64,000 bases of DNA, taken from Solenopsis invicta. Its lineage: Eukaryota; Arthropoda; Insecta; Hymenoptera; Formicidae. The DNA is taken from NCBI RefSeq assembly GCF_016802725.1, contig NC_052679.1, positions 19,533,548 through 19,597,547 on the forward strand, written 5' to 3'. Below are positions 1-10,388 of the stretch, one piece after another. The position numbers and the translations under genes are program-made. Under the pieces are notes generated by a model. It ran no database searches, was not told where the DNA came from, and saw only the letters and a list, made by a program, of their open reading frames with translations. Every line of letters starts with the position of its first letter. Position 1 is the first letter of the stretch.

Positions 1-689
1 GGAGGAGTGTTTGAACGGTGTAAAGGATCGGTCGCCCGAAGCGACAGTTTACAATTCGTCGTTACAGCGGGACAAAATTTCGCAATATGTCGATGTTTAT
101 CGTATTTACTCTGTAAATATCCGTGTTGTTCGATCGACAAAGCCTCCGACGAGGAATATTTGCCAGTTGTCACCTAAAGTCGAGGGTAATTTACACATCT
201 TCCTTAAAGTAAACAAGTGTTTGTGTCTCTACCTATGCAGGTAGTCATTTGAAATTAGTGTACGTAATTAGAACAATTAAGAACCATTGAGATCGCGAGT
301 ACCGAAAATCCATTTAGAATACAGCGATGCTTAAAATTGATAGTGTTGAATTGCTGAATGAGATGGGAATATGTTGACGATACGTCACAATACAAAGATC
401 ACTAATGAAATTTAAATAGACATGTAATTTAAATGTCTTCAATGGAATGAATTTTGAACCATTAAATGAAGAATACAAATTGTTGTCTCAAATTTGCGAA
501 CAGTGACGAGAGTAACATTCGTCATAGAGCTCAAATAGGATGAAAATGCGTGATGTAATTATGACGTAGAAAAATTTATTAGATAATTCTGATGGATCTA
601 CCGGTATACTTTCACAATTCAAACGGTAAACCTCGTTATTGATCCGATTCGATCGCTACAATGACGGCCATCGGAAGTCCAATAACATT
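1..689. other. Noncoding, AT-rich, nothing recognised
   Basis: I see no gene, repeat or structured element here. The only frame of note is about 77 codons long, lacks any protein-like pattern and fits chance. Confidence 0.6.
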
Positions 690-1460
690 CTAGAAGGCAC
701 AATTTTCATCTTGCACTTTTGCCAGGCGACTCACGTAGCGGCTAACAAAATTACATTTCGCGTCGTCGACCGGGACATCCGCTAAATACGTTTCCATGGG
801 TTTTCGTGAAGGCGGGAACAGAAGGGGCGCGAGAATAGGAGGAAGGGTACTTGACGGTAGTAAATCTGATGGGACGGACGATGGTGAGAATCTGAAGGAA
901 GAGAGAAGGGACAGTTGGGTGTGACGGGATTGGTAGACAAGGTCCAAGAATAAGGTGTTCGTGGTGCGTGTCTATATTTGAGTTGTGGCGGGATGAGAAA
1001 AGGGAGGGTAGGCTGCTGGCAGATGTAATCAAAGTTTGCAGACAACCACCCTGAACGAGAACCTCTGCGAGGAACACCAGGGTGGGGGGGAGGGGGAGAA
1101 CACAGGGGATACCGCCGCGGGATCGGCCGGATATCCGGTCGTATCTCACACGCGGCGCCGCGTCGCGCGCTGCGGCGGCGTGTCGATACTCCTGCTTAAT
1201 GTCGTAGAAATGTCTCCGGCGGAGATAAGGGAGAGAATCAAGTCGCGACAAGGTGAGACGTGTCTATGGGGAGTGGATCGTAGTCTGGCGCGAGTCTCGA
1301 TTTTCTCGCGTGCGGAACTGTTCGTCCCGTCTTCTCGCGCCGGGGATCTGGGAATCGAATGATTTATGGGTAGTGATTATATTCAGACTTCGCGTGCGCT
1401 GGTATATCATGCTCCTGTACGTGTGACTGCTAGGAAATACCGCGACGTAATCCGCCATTT
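690..1460. promoter_or_regulatory. CpG-rich block, promoter-like
   Basis: Base composition shifts from AT-rich to CpG-rich, with many CGCG clusters at 1135-1185 and a G-run near 1083-1097. Overlapping short frames are open on both strands, as expected where stop codons are rare, so they are not evidence of coding. In insects with little DNA methylation such blocks often mark promoters or first exons. The mini-exon candidate at 1210-1252 lies in it. No TATA box is evident. The promoter reading is inference. Confidence 0.3.
1210..1252 (+). CDS. Candidate coding mini-exon ending at a GTGAGA splice donor
   Basis: An ATG at 1210 opens 14 codons reading MSPAEIRERIKSRQ plus one base. It is followed directly by a near-consensus 5' splice site, AAG|GTGAGA, at 1253. 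If real it would be a first coding exon ending in phase 1, with the rest of the gene far downstream. A two-codon upstream ORF (1199-1207) ends just before this ATG, which would lower initiation. The protein is too short to assign a family. The sequence is purine-rich, which by itself yields E/K/R-rich frames, so chance is a serious alternative. Confidence 0.18.
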
Positions 1461-2100
1461 ACTATATGCGCGCCGGATGTTTGGTAGATGTAAAGTAGTA
1501 ATTTATCGATTGCAACGTGTATTGGGTGATCGATGATAGTTTGTCATAAAATTCATTAGTTTTCAATTTTAATCTATCTGATTTTAATTTGATCTAATTA
1601 TCAATAATGTATGATATTTATATTAATAAAATGATTGACACGTTTGTTACTACGCATCATAAACATATGACTTATAATAAAATTCTGATTTAGAATATAA
1701 AATGTAAGATTTAGAAAAATGTTGAATACCTTTATTTTCAATACAGTTTTTCTATGTGTGCATATAATTGCACATGCATTACATTTAATAAAACTGCTTA
1801 AAAATGCAGAGTAGCCTCGTGATGAAGATTTTTCAAATTTAAACAAAAATATTAAGCTAAATACACTTGAGCTTCTTTTAAATTGTATCAATTATTCTCA
1901 TTTCTAATAGAGCTAAATATATAAAAATATTAGTGATAGAGGTGTTATGCATTCTTCCGATTATTTCATTGAAGTTGGCTCGACGCGATGCGATATAAAG
2001 TTCTCGCAGTTTACGCGCGATATGTTTCAGTTTGTTTATGTCATTTATAACTTTTCTACGGAGTTGCAAATCTGACTCGTAATAACGCACACCTTGCGAC
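1461..2100. other. AT-rich noncoding stretch
   Basis: Long A/T runs; frames are short and built from I, N, K and F codons as in random AT-rich DNA. No gene or repeat recognised. Confidence 0.6.
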
Positions 2101-3540
2101 AATAATATCCGCTTGCAGGTCCCCCCGATTTATCTTGCCGGGAAAATATAGTCTTCGCCCGATAGATTGCATTCTAGATTTTCAGCGCATTCGTAGCGAC
2201 GAAGTCGCAGATCCAGATAAGTCGAATATTGCATTTAGAGCGACTGTTCGTTTCTCTGCGATTGGACCTCTCTCCGCTCCAACACGAAAAAATTTTGAAC
2301 GGAACGAAGAGCGGACAGCTGTACAGCGAAAATATTGTGTCAGATAAGAAAGAGAACTCTCTGCCGTTCTGGGCGAGAAAATATAGTCTTCTGCATGCTC
2401 GGCGCAGAAATGCAAATGGAATCTTTTAATTGAGTTTACCGGCGAGACATCGATTTAGTGTCTCTGGATCGGCAGAGTTAAAAAAAAAAAAAAATGGCCG
2501 AGGAACATTAAGTCTATTTGACGTATCGACAGCTTTTTCGACTCGCTATTCTCGAATAATTGTGGCAGGTGGAACGGAAAGAATGCGAACGACGCATGGT
2601 TTCCATTCCATAAGTGAACAGTTGGACAGCTTAGAGGAATTAGACATCATTTATCATTGAAATTTTATTGCTGTTATCTTCCACGTTTTGTTAAATTTAA
2701 ACGTTTCAATATCATGAAAGGTAAACTTTTACATCCGTCCAATATAGACTTCCCGATATGCGAACGAAACAATTTCTATCACTGTTGTCTCGTTGGATAA
2801 TAGACGACACAAACTTCTGCGCATATTACAGAACAATATAATAGTATAATTGTGAGTTGAAAATGAGGATCGTTGATTCATAGTATAATAGTTTGGCGAG
2901 GAAAGCGGATGGCATTTACTGACTGTCGTTTTGTGTTCCGTCCCAGAACAATGCAATTAACATGGTGTTTAAACTTAAGCTTTGGCCGCATTACCGTAGA
3001 AACTTATTGCGGCGAGGGAGGTTGAAGCGCAATAAACACACTCTGACTTCTGAAACATTCAGACGGAGATTCTACGCTGTAACGCAGCGTCGCCGGGACC
3101 GCGCTTTGAATTTATCGGGGCTGGCATGCCTCCAGATGAAACTTCTTTTTTGTCTCGTGCCGGCCGGTCATTTCTCACCTCGCGCCGTGCGCGTGTCAAC
3201 CCAATAAAATCAAATATTAACGCCCGGATGTAAAATCGCGCTTGTATGCCCGTGTATTTACGGTGTGATACGGTGACGTACGAACCATGATGTATCGCGC
3301 GACATTTTATGCATGTGAAAATAAAACATCGTAAAGATGAAGGAACTGCCCAACGGACGGGAAATGCTCGGGAGCATGGAACTCGGGAATCAATAAAAAC
3401 ATGACATTTGTCGTTACGATATCGAGAGAGCGCTTCCTCATGAATTTCTTATGATTGCGCCGTAACGACAGCTGCGAGAAAGTCCATGAAGAAGGAAGAA
3501 ATGTTTGCATGTCTTGAATCAAGCTGTTTCATGTCACATT
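2101..3540. other. Mixed-composition noncoding stretch with a direct repeat
   Basis: The 15-mer GAAAATATAGTCTTC occurs at 2142-2156 and again at 2377-2391, both in GC-richer surroundings, 235 bp apart. A 15-base A-tract lies at 2480-2494. Short frames on both strands show no family pattern. I cannot name a function. Confidence 0.5.
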
Positions 3541-5569
3541 ATACCAAGAAATTAAAAAAATGAGTCGTTTTTTTCTTGTTTTACATGCAATATTCATTTT
3601 TCGAGAAAAAGATCGAATAACAAGTTTAATTGACATTTTAATTTTATTTTAAATTTTGTTATCTAATTTCAAGCTTTTAATTCAAAGCCTGTGTTCTGCG
3701 TTTTTAATTGGTTGTAAATTTGTTAATTTAACAATTGTTTAATCATGTAATTAGTATAAATATAATATTACATAAATGTTTTTATAATTGATATAAATTA
3801 TTTTATTAAATTTATGTAATCTAATATTTATTATATTAATAATTGTAGAATTATTTAATTAATATAAATATTTATTAAATTTGTAAAAGAACTGCTGTTG
3901 AAAAAAAGGCGCCATTATATTCCAGTAATTATAAATTTTGAACAAGATTTAAAGATGTTAATCTTTTACATTAGTATATCTTCTATGATGCAATATCAGT
4001 ATTTGCATTATGTCGTATAAATTCAATTAGTTTCAAATTATTATGTATACTGCACAATTGTAAAATAAGATAAGTATCGTATTATTTAAATTGTTCGCTC
4101 TTTAATTCAGTATTTCCGTGGTCAATAGCATCACTTCACGCCCGTGACACTGATTTACAAACGATCATTGTCTTCAACAAGGGAATCATTCGATTCGTCT
4201 CTGAGCAGCGCCATTCAAAGCGAATGCCCATGTTTCTTAGACGCAGTTCAGAGCAGCAATAACAATCGCTGTTTGTGGCGCGGGAACGCGGCCGGTCACT
4301 AATTCGCCGCATGCATTTTAGCATTTCTCTACCAGCTGCGTGCGACGGCCTGTTCGCGTACACTTAACAACGAAATCGATGCTAAACATCCCTATGTTAT
4401 GTACATAAGCGAAACGGCGGAGGAGGCGCCAAACTATTGTTCCGCCGTACGGTACGATTCGTTTGTCGACGCAAGTAGTTCAGCAAAGATAAATGCGGGG
4501 TCACGTGTAAAGGAGCTACGTGAACTGACCTAAAACATCGCGAAGAAAAGCACCTTAGAGTTTTGCACTAAACGTGGTAATTGATCGATCGATTTGTTAT
4601 TTGGGCGGTATATATATCTTTTTAATTTGTTTTTTTGTATTCGGACAAAAAATAGCTAAATAATTTGTCAAAAATTATGAATATTTTTCTCATTTAAATT
4701 GCAGGAAACAAGTATTATTTTGTTTACGTAGAGTTAAATAAATTTCAAAATTGTAAATTATAAATAATTACAATTACAATCTTCAAATATGCCTTGCAAA
4801 TGTAGCATGCGCGTTATAAAATATGCAAATGTATTATTTATCCATTAATTTTGAGGCTGTAGAATACGTTATTATGATTGCATTTTGCATCGGTGCATTA
4901 TTTTTAATGATTTGACATCTTTCTTCTACAAGAGTTAGTTATTACAATGAAAAATGCGGCAATCCAAGGCAAATTTTTTTTCCGATTATTTACAACATTT
5001 GACGTTCTGTAAATGACAAGGTGTACTTTGCGACCGCCAAGGTACTCGCGCCCCATTATTTTAAGTGGCGATGCCTGTAATGTAACCGAGAGCAGTAAAA
5101 TATCGTTTCGCCCGGAGGATATATTACACTTTTAAGAATTTCCGACGGTGTGGGTGGTTCGTTAGCGGGTGTAACTAGTCAAGCAAAAATAAATATTCGC
5201 CCACGTAGCGGCGGCGCAACACAGTCCAACCCAAAGTACGGAGCATGGAAATAACCCCGGAGCCTTTTTACAATTTAGATAAGCGTCCGCGCCCTCGCGT
5301 ATATTCGAATCGCCGATCAGCCGTAGATCAAGCTATCCGCAACTAAAATTTATCCAACAACGTTAGGTATTACGTATATTGCCTCATAAATATTCAGCAT
5401 GAAAAACGTGAGCGGTTATTTCATCATAAAATTAGCGAAGTCAATCTGTACGGGTAGCCTTCGTTGACACGTTTTAAAAACGAATGTGGAGCATCGGTCA
5501 GATTCTTCAACCGTATATACGATAAATTTATATTACACTTTGATTTTTTAGTATAAATATACGAACAAA
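3541..5569. other. Noncoding; AT-rich 3.54-4.13 and 4.58-5.0 kb, mixed elsewhere
   Basis: The AT-rich part at 3760-3840 has a loose inverted repeat: ATTACATAAAT near 3767 is complementary to ATTTATGTAAT near 3811. The rest is mixed sequence without a convincing reading frame. Confidence 0.5.
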
Positions 5570-5597
5570 TTTCAGACATTTTAAAAAATGTCTGAAA
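5570..5597. repeat. Tight palindromic hairpin next to the family B cluster
   Basis: Arms TTTCAGACATTTT (5570-5582) and AAAATGTCTGAAA (5585-5597) are perfect complements of 13 bp around a 2-base centre. It lies 30 bp before the first family B copy. It may be a flanking relic or an unrelated cruciform-forming sequence. Confidence 0.55.
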
Positions 5598-5627
5598 ATA
5601 CTTTTACAACACAAAAACGATTTACTC

Positions 5628-5855
5628 ACAAAAAGAGAACAATTTTACTGCAGTATTAAAAAATTTACCTATAGAGCAGAAGATAATTTTATGTTGGGCC
5701 TTCAAAATAATTATGTAGGACGCTCAAATATGACAATATTGCTGCAAACAGTTTTGACATTTTAGCAATTAACAATAAGTTAAATATGTAATTTTTTGAT
5801 TGGCTCAACATGATTATTTTCAAATCTGTATTTCAGCAAAATTGTTCCTTTCGTG
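5628..5855 (+). mobile_element. Family B miniature inverted-repeat element, copy 1
   Basis: This is a short non-coding element with imperfect terminal inverted repeats. The left end (CACAAAAAGAGAACAATTTT) matches the reverse complement of the right end, CAGCAAAATTGTTCCTTTCG at 5834-5853. Subterminal arms repeat the pattern TAATTTTATGTTGG...CAAAATAATTATG and its complement. Related copies lie at 17220-17425 and 25112-25346. It encodes nothing, so it would depend on a transposase elsewhere. The superfamily is not determined, because the target-site duplication is not clear. Confidence 0.6.
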
Positions 5856-6031
5856 CTAAAGTATTTAAAAATTTAGCTAGACACAAATTTAAAAATAATT
5901 TCGTTGGATTATGAAGACAATTATGAAGGGCGTTCAAACATGATGCTGCAGAAAACTTCAAAATTTTCAACCAGTTTGAGTATCCTATATTTAATTAAAT
6001 TTTTAGATACTTCAGCAAAATTTTTTTTTTC
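5853..6031 (+). mobile_element. Family B element, copy 2, abutting copy 1
   Basis: The left end TGCTAAAGTATTTAAAAATT pairs with the reverse complement of the right end around 6002-6020 (AGATACTTCAGCAAAATTTT). The interior carries AATAATTTCGTTGGATTATG and GCGTTCAAACATG, equivalent to the subterminal part of the other copies. It begins within 3 bases of the end of copy 1, so the pair is either a tandem arrangement or one element nested at the end of another. Confidence 0.5.
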
Positions 6032-6299
6032 TGCAGGTATCAAGCGATAATGGAAATAATCTTGTTTTAATTTGTTTGCAATAAACAATATAAATTAGAA
6101 TTGCTAGTTTTAAAAATAAATTTCTTGCGCATAGATAATTTTTTAGTGGGATAACAAATAAAAAAACAAGCTTACACGTTATCGCGTTGAGGCAACTTAC
6201 AGAAATTCGCTTACTTTTTCCTTGGCAAATAAAGTATTGGTGTTGCAGCGATTAATATGTGCATCTCGTTAACAGACGTAGGGTTAGTATATGAAGCAG
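6032..6299. other. AT-rich spacer
   Basis: No gene or repeat recognised. A T-rich tract followed by TTGCAG at about 6242-6247 resembles a plus-strand splice acceptor, but the frame after it (ATG at 6257, 112 codons) has no recognisable protein features. Confidence 0.45.
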
Positions 6300-6861
6300 T
6301 TAAATTAATTGGTGATAAAATATTCGGACAATGTTATGCGATACGTCGCGTATCCGTCCTAATATCACTTTGGCGACCTCGGAGCGGCCCAAAGCGGCAA
6401 TTTGTAACGTTTTATCCAGCGGAAACGCATGCATCTCCCTCAAGATTTCCTGACAGTCGTACACTGGCCGGTGCAACTGGTTCAGAAAAGACAAATGCGC
6501 CGGTTACGTATAACGACCGACGTGGACTCGCCATAATACGGGAGGGAAACGATGTCGAGTCCCTTAGATTTCAGATAGTCCTTGTAGCCGCGTGATTTTT
6601 CTGTGTTCTTACCCTCCAAGTGGACCGACCCCATATCGCGAGAACATCAAGTGAGCGCGATGACCCACGCGAGCTTTATCGCGATAGCGTGCATCTCACG
6701 AGCCGGGCATCCTCCCGCGCGCTGTAAAACAGGACGTACCGAGCGTCTATTACGCTCATCGTGTAATTCAGGGACGCGGCGGAATGCGTTAAGTGCTCAA
6801 GGCGCGAGATGAAATCTCTGTTTCGTGTACCGACCAAATGCAAGAATGCCTCTGCCGTGTG
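6300..6861 (-). pseudogene. Possible decayed coding relic, unidentified
   Basis: Reading the minus strand from 6861 to 6300 gives three successive protein-like open segments, each in a different frame. They are 6861-6676 (61 codons, no ATG near its start), 6634-6482 (50 codons, starting MGSVHLEGKNTEKSRGYKDY) and 6494-6300 (containing RPVYDCQEILREMHAF). A decayed gene or retrocopy with frameshifts would look like this. I recognise no family. The plus strand also has an ATG frame over 6257-6595, so low stop-codon density may explain all of it. Confidence 0.15.
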
Positions 6862-7580
6862 TTACAGTAACAATTACAAACGAGAGGGGGAAAGGAGATA
6901 TGTGATAATTGTTGAGAGAGCACAGTTCCTCTTCCCGCATAAACGTATTATTCGTTTCATTATTTATTCATTTAAAAAATATAAAATATTAATTAAACAT
7001 AACAGTTGCCTCTATTTCATAAAAATTTTTTAAATATTTAATGAGATCAAACATTTAAATAATAATTCTCTTATAAAGATTATATTTAATATTTAATTAT
7101 AAAATTTAAACATCTATATCATTTACACGGTAGCTGAAAGAGATTTTATTCGTTGCACAAAGGTTTCGATCCGTTATATATTTTCGTATCAGATTTTAAG
7201 CATAGTATAATTTAATCTAGTATAAATAGAATAATTTTCGAAATATAAGTGATCGAAGTTGGTTAACGTGATATAATGGAATTAGATCTAATAGAACATT
7301 TTTTTTCTCGATAAAATTTAAATTTCTGAGATTTTAATAAATCTGGAAAAAAAGTGAAGAATATTAAATTGCTACATAGTTTGTGAAAATTTAATTCTAA
7401 ATTTTTAAATTGCTTAAGAGAATTAAGAACTAAATTTATTAATATCACACAATTTTACTGCTTGTAATAAAACAGAGAATTCAAGTAAGATCAATAATGA
7501 AAATTATATAATATATTGCTTCAAAAATATGTTTATTATTGACATATTGATTTATAAATATTTTATCAAATGTAATTTAT
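6862..7580. other. AT-rich noncoding stretch
   Basis: Strongly AT-rich with no convincing frame and no clear repeat. Confidence 0.6.
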
Positions 7581-7995
7581 ACACTCAGAGAAAAGTTTCT
7601 TTGATTAAAAAAATATTTGTTTGAATCAAGAAAATTGGTGCATTATTATACGGTTAAAAAAAAGATTGATTAAAAAAAATTTATTGATTTGAAGAAATTT
7701 CTTGATTGTTTCTTTTTATTAGAATTAAAGAAATAGTTTGATTATGTAACGCAAATCTTTTTTTTAAATAACTAAAATAAGTAAATTATTTCTTACATTT
7801 GTTAGTACTTTCTTTTTGAATAAAAAAATTATTTGTTTAAATTAAACAAATAATTTATTTACGTTAAAGAAGGATAATGTCATTTCTTGAAATTAAATAA
7901 ATTTCTATTTTCCTCAAAGGTATTTTCACTTCAACTTATTAAAATAAAATTAAGGAAACAAATTTTTAAATTTAAACTATAACTTTTCTCTGGAT
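7581..7995 (+). mobile_element. AT-rich inverted-repeat element related to family A by its ends
   Basis: The left end (ACACTCAGAGAAAAGTTTC from 7581) and right end (AACTTTTCTCTGG to about 7993) share a 12-bp perfect inverted repeat, CAGAGAAAAGTT. The interior is A/T-rich, repeats motifs such as TTGATTAAAAAAA, and contains a 14-bp perfect hairpin (7826-7839 with 7843-7856). It has no coding capacity. The ends resemble the CACTGAGAGAAAAA ends at 18620, 37764 and 42848, but the interior is not clearly homologous, so membership in the same superfamily is inferred. Confidence 0.5.
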
Positions 7996-8628
7996 ATAAC
8001 TATTCTGTTCAATGCGCATTAATCATTCGTTAAATTGTTTTGTAATGCAAAGAACATTACACACAGTCATAATTTACTTATAATGCTACAAATATTTCGT
8101 GTAGTGTCGTGGCGAATTACCGACACGCGGGCGTTTGTATTTTGCCGCCCACGGTGTAGAGTGTAGCCAAGTGTAGGTGAGTGCGCGCAGAGTGTAAATA
8201 TGGCCGCCATTCGTGCGGCGAGATTCGAGCGGGCGACCGGCAACACGAGCCGCTTCGCGTTTCGCATCGAATTCATCCCTCGAAATGTGGCCGTTCCTCG
8301 CGAGCGATTGGTAACTATCGACACACATATGATTAGCTGTCTTCCGCAATCGCGGCTTGTAAGCGATCCGAAGCGACGACTGCTTGTCGAAAGGTATTTC
8401 GCGCGTTCGCTCACTTGAGAGTGAAAAGCACGTACAGTCACGCTTTAGAGACTTTCAATCTAACGCTCGTAATCTGCTCGCCTCATCAAAAAGCGCGGGT
8501 GGACACGAGAGAAGCCGCGATATACATCCACCGTTTACCATAGGGATCAATCTAGCGCGTAAAGTTATTCGGCGTATGTTTACGATATCGTGATATTGGC
8601 TAACGTCCGGCGCTTGTTGTTGTCGGCC

Positions 8629-8662
8629 GGCGCGGCGCGGCGCGGCGCGACGCGACGCGACG
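8629..8662. repeat. GGCGC/GCGAC simple repeat
   Basis: Five-base units GGCGC repeat about four times and pass into GCGAC units. A similar GGCGC tract lies at 24352-24377. It lies within the CpG-rich block. Confidence 0.7.
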
Positions 8663-9403
8663 TACCGATACCGATGTTTACAGAAGTCGTCGCGCGGCGA
8701 AGGCCGAATAGACAACGGCGCAGAGCGCCGACGACGTGCGTCGCATTATCCTTCGAGGCACGGATGCGTAGGGGCGACGGACAGCAGCGATGGAAAACGC
8801 GTAATTCCTCTCGCGATCGATGCCACAATCGCCGAACATCGCGCGATAAGTCAGCTCTGACAATAACCTCGCAAACGGCCCGGCCGGCCGACAACAACAG
8901 CGTATTGACGGCTGTTGATATGCGATGGCGATACAATTAGTCTCTCTCAATGCCGGAATCGGAATGTGTATCTCGAATCACGCGCGGTTCAATATTTCGA
9001 TCGATTTTCCTATAATTCGCACGTCATTCTCGTGACGCGCAAATTGCCGGATGTAAGTTACGGTAATATATGTATCAACTGTTTAGATGTTAATCTGTTT
9101 CGTCGGGATTCGTATACGTCCGGGAATGTATTGCGCGGCGTGTGTAATATCGAGTTTGCATCGTACGCATTGTCCGTCATGTCTTAATTAGCAATTACGT
9201 TGATTTTAACGGCTCGCATCGCACGTAAAAGTGAGTTCGCTGGCGCCCGGCAATTAATATGGGCAGAATTACCGCGCGATTATCTTCCTCGATTGCACCC
9301 TGATAATTAATTCGCGCGCGATCGTAGTTAACGCGCGTTTTCGCGAGTGCTGTATTGTGTTGTGTGAATGCGGTGAACCTGGCAATCCTGGCAACCTGAG
9401 GGC

Positions 9404-9443
9404 AGGAGAAGGAGAAGGAGGAGGAGGAGGAGGAGGAGGAGGA
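9404..9443 (+). repeat. (GGA)n trinucleotide repeat
   Basis: About 13 GGA/GAA-type units lie 30 bases upstream of the candidate start codon at 9474. The frame shared with that ATG would read a glycine run, but it has no upstream ATG, so the tract would be 5' UTR. Confidence 0.75.
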
Positions 9444-9473
9444 AACGTCGATCCTGGAAGGCATCGTGCGACT

Positions 9474-9489
9474 ATGGAGCAACCATCGA
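9474..9489 (+). CDS. Candidate coding mini-exon ending at a GTAAGT splice donor
   Basis: An ATG in a favourable context (A at -3, G at +4) opens five codons (MEQPS) plus one base. It then meets a fully consensus insect 5' splice site, CGA|GTAAGT, at 9490. It sits at the downstream edge of a CpG-rich block, as first exons often do. Like the candidate at 1210-1252, it ends in phase 1. If both are real they could be alternative first exons joined to a common downstream exon. No gene can be named from five residues. Confidence 0.25.
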
Positions 9490-9563
9490 GTAAGTACGCA
9501 TATATAATTTATTATTCATGTAATATTGTGTATCTGTCGTGAAATGTTTCTTTCCATTTGTAA

Positions 9564-10388
9564 AGGGTGTTTCATGTGGGCATAATTCTTTTTCTCGGGA
9601 CTGGATAATAATTAGTTAAGAGTTAAAAGTTAAATAATTAAGTTAATAACTTTGAACTTAACTTAGTTAATTTTAAGTAATTTATTTTTTTAACTTTAAT
9701 TAGCTATTTTTAAAACGCATAAACTTCAATTTATTAACTTTTTTCCTGGGTTAAAAATGTATTTATTATAAAAGGAAAATTAAAAGAAAAAATATATTCC
9801 CACGTAAAAAACAATATTTTTTTAATTATTTGAAATAAACTTACAAATTAATTTACAAATAAAAAATGTGTTTGTTTGATTTTAGAAAGTAATAAATTTC
9901 CAATTTATGAATAATTTAATTTTTACAAATTTTTTTTTGTAAAGATTATGCGATGGATCAATTTCAAATTTTGTGTATTTTATGTAATTTCAACAATGTG
10001 AAAAATAAAAATTATTAAAAATTATTAATTTGTTTAAAAGATATAAAATAATGAAGAAAGCGCTTCTAAAAAAACTTTGTTTTTGGTGTGCACGATAGGC
10101 TGATGAACTGAAACAAAAGACTCAAACTGCATTTTATTTATTAAAAATGGGTAGAGAATAAACCTGGATTTTCTGGAAAAAAAATTGTAAAATGACGTTG
10201 GTTTAAAGCTAACATTGTGTATTTTCGTTAAAAAATCAGCTTTTACCGCAGCAAAAAAATATTTGTTTTTAAAAATACAATTCAGCCGCGAATTGACTTA
10301 CAGCGAATATACTATAAACCTTTTGCGTTATTTTTATGTTCTGAATTCATATTTCTCAAGTTATGCCCACATGTTATGAAACTCTGTA
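9564..10388 (+). mobile_element. Family C non-autonomous element, about 825 bp
   Basis: Terminal inverted repeats bound the element. The left end is AGGGTGTTTCATGTGGGCAT (from 9564). The right end reads TTATGCCCACATGTTATGAA at 10361-10380, followed by ACTCTGTA. The right copy has four extra bases between the GTTTCAT and GTGGGCATAA parts. TA dinucleotides flank both ends, consistent with but not proving TA target duplication as in Tc1/mariner elements. The interior is AT-rich with no transposase frame, so it is a deletion derivative or MITE. It sits 75 bp after the candidate exon, so in the putative first intron. Confidence 0.6.

Larger units (their letters stand above)
8100..9473 (+). promoter_or_regulatory. 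CpG-rich block upstream of a candidate first exon
   Basis: Composition changes abruptly to CpG-rich from about 8100. It includes a simple repeat of GGCGC/GCGAC units at 8629-8662 and a GGA repeat at 9404-9443. Arginine-rich frames are open on both strands, which reflects composition. The block ends at the candidate exon 9474-9489, and its last 100 bases would be the 5' UTR. A two-codon uORF sits at 9368-9376. There is no TATA box or clear initiator. A TATA-less insect promoter is a reasonable inference, not a demonstration. Confidence 0.3.

Noticed and set aside
8067..8950. Overlapping frames of 72-124 codons on both strands
   Set aside because: Arginine- and alanine-rich, mutually overlapping on both strands in CpG-rich DNA; a composition effect.
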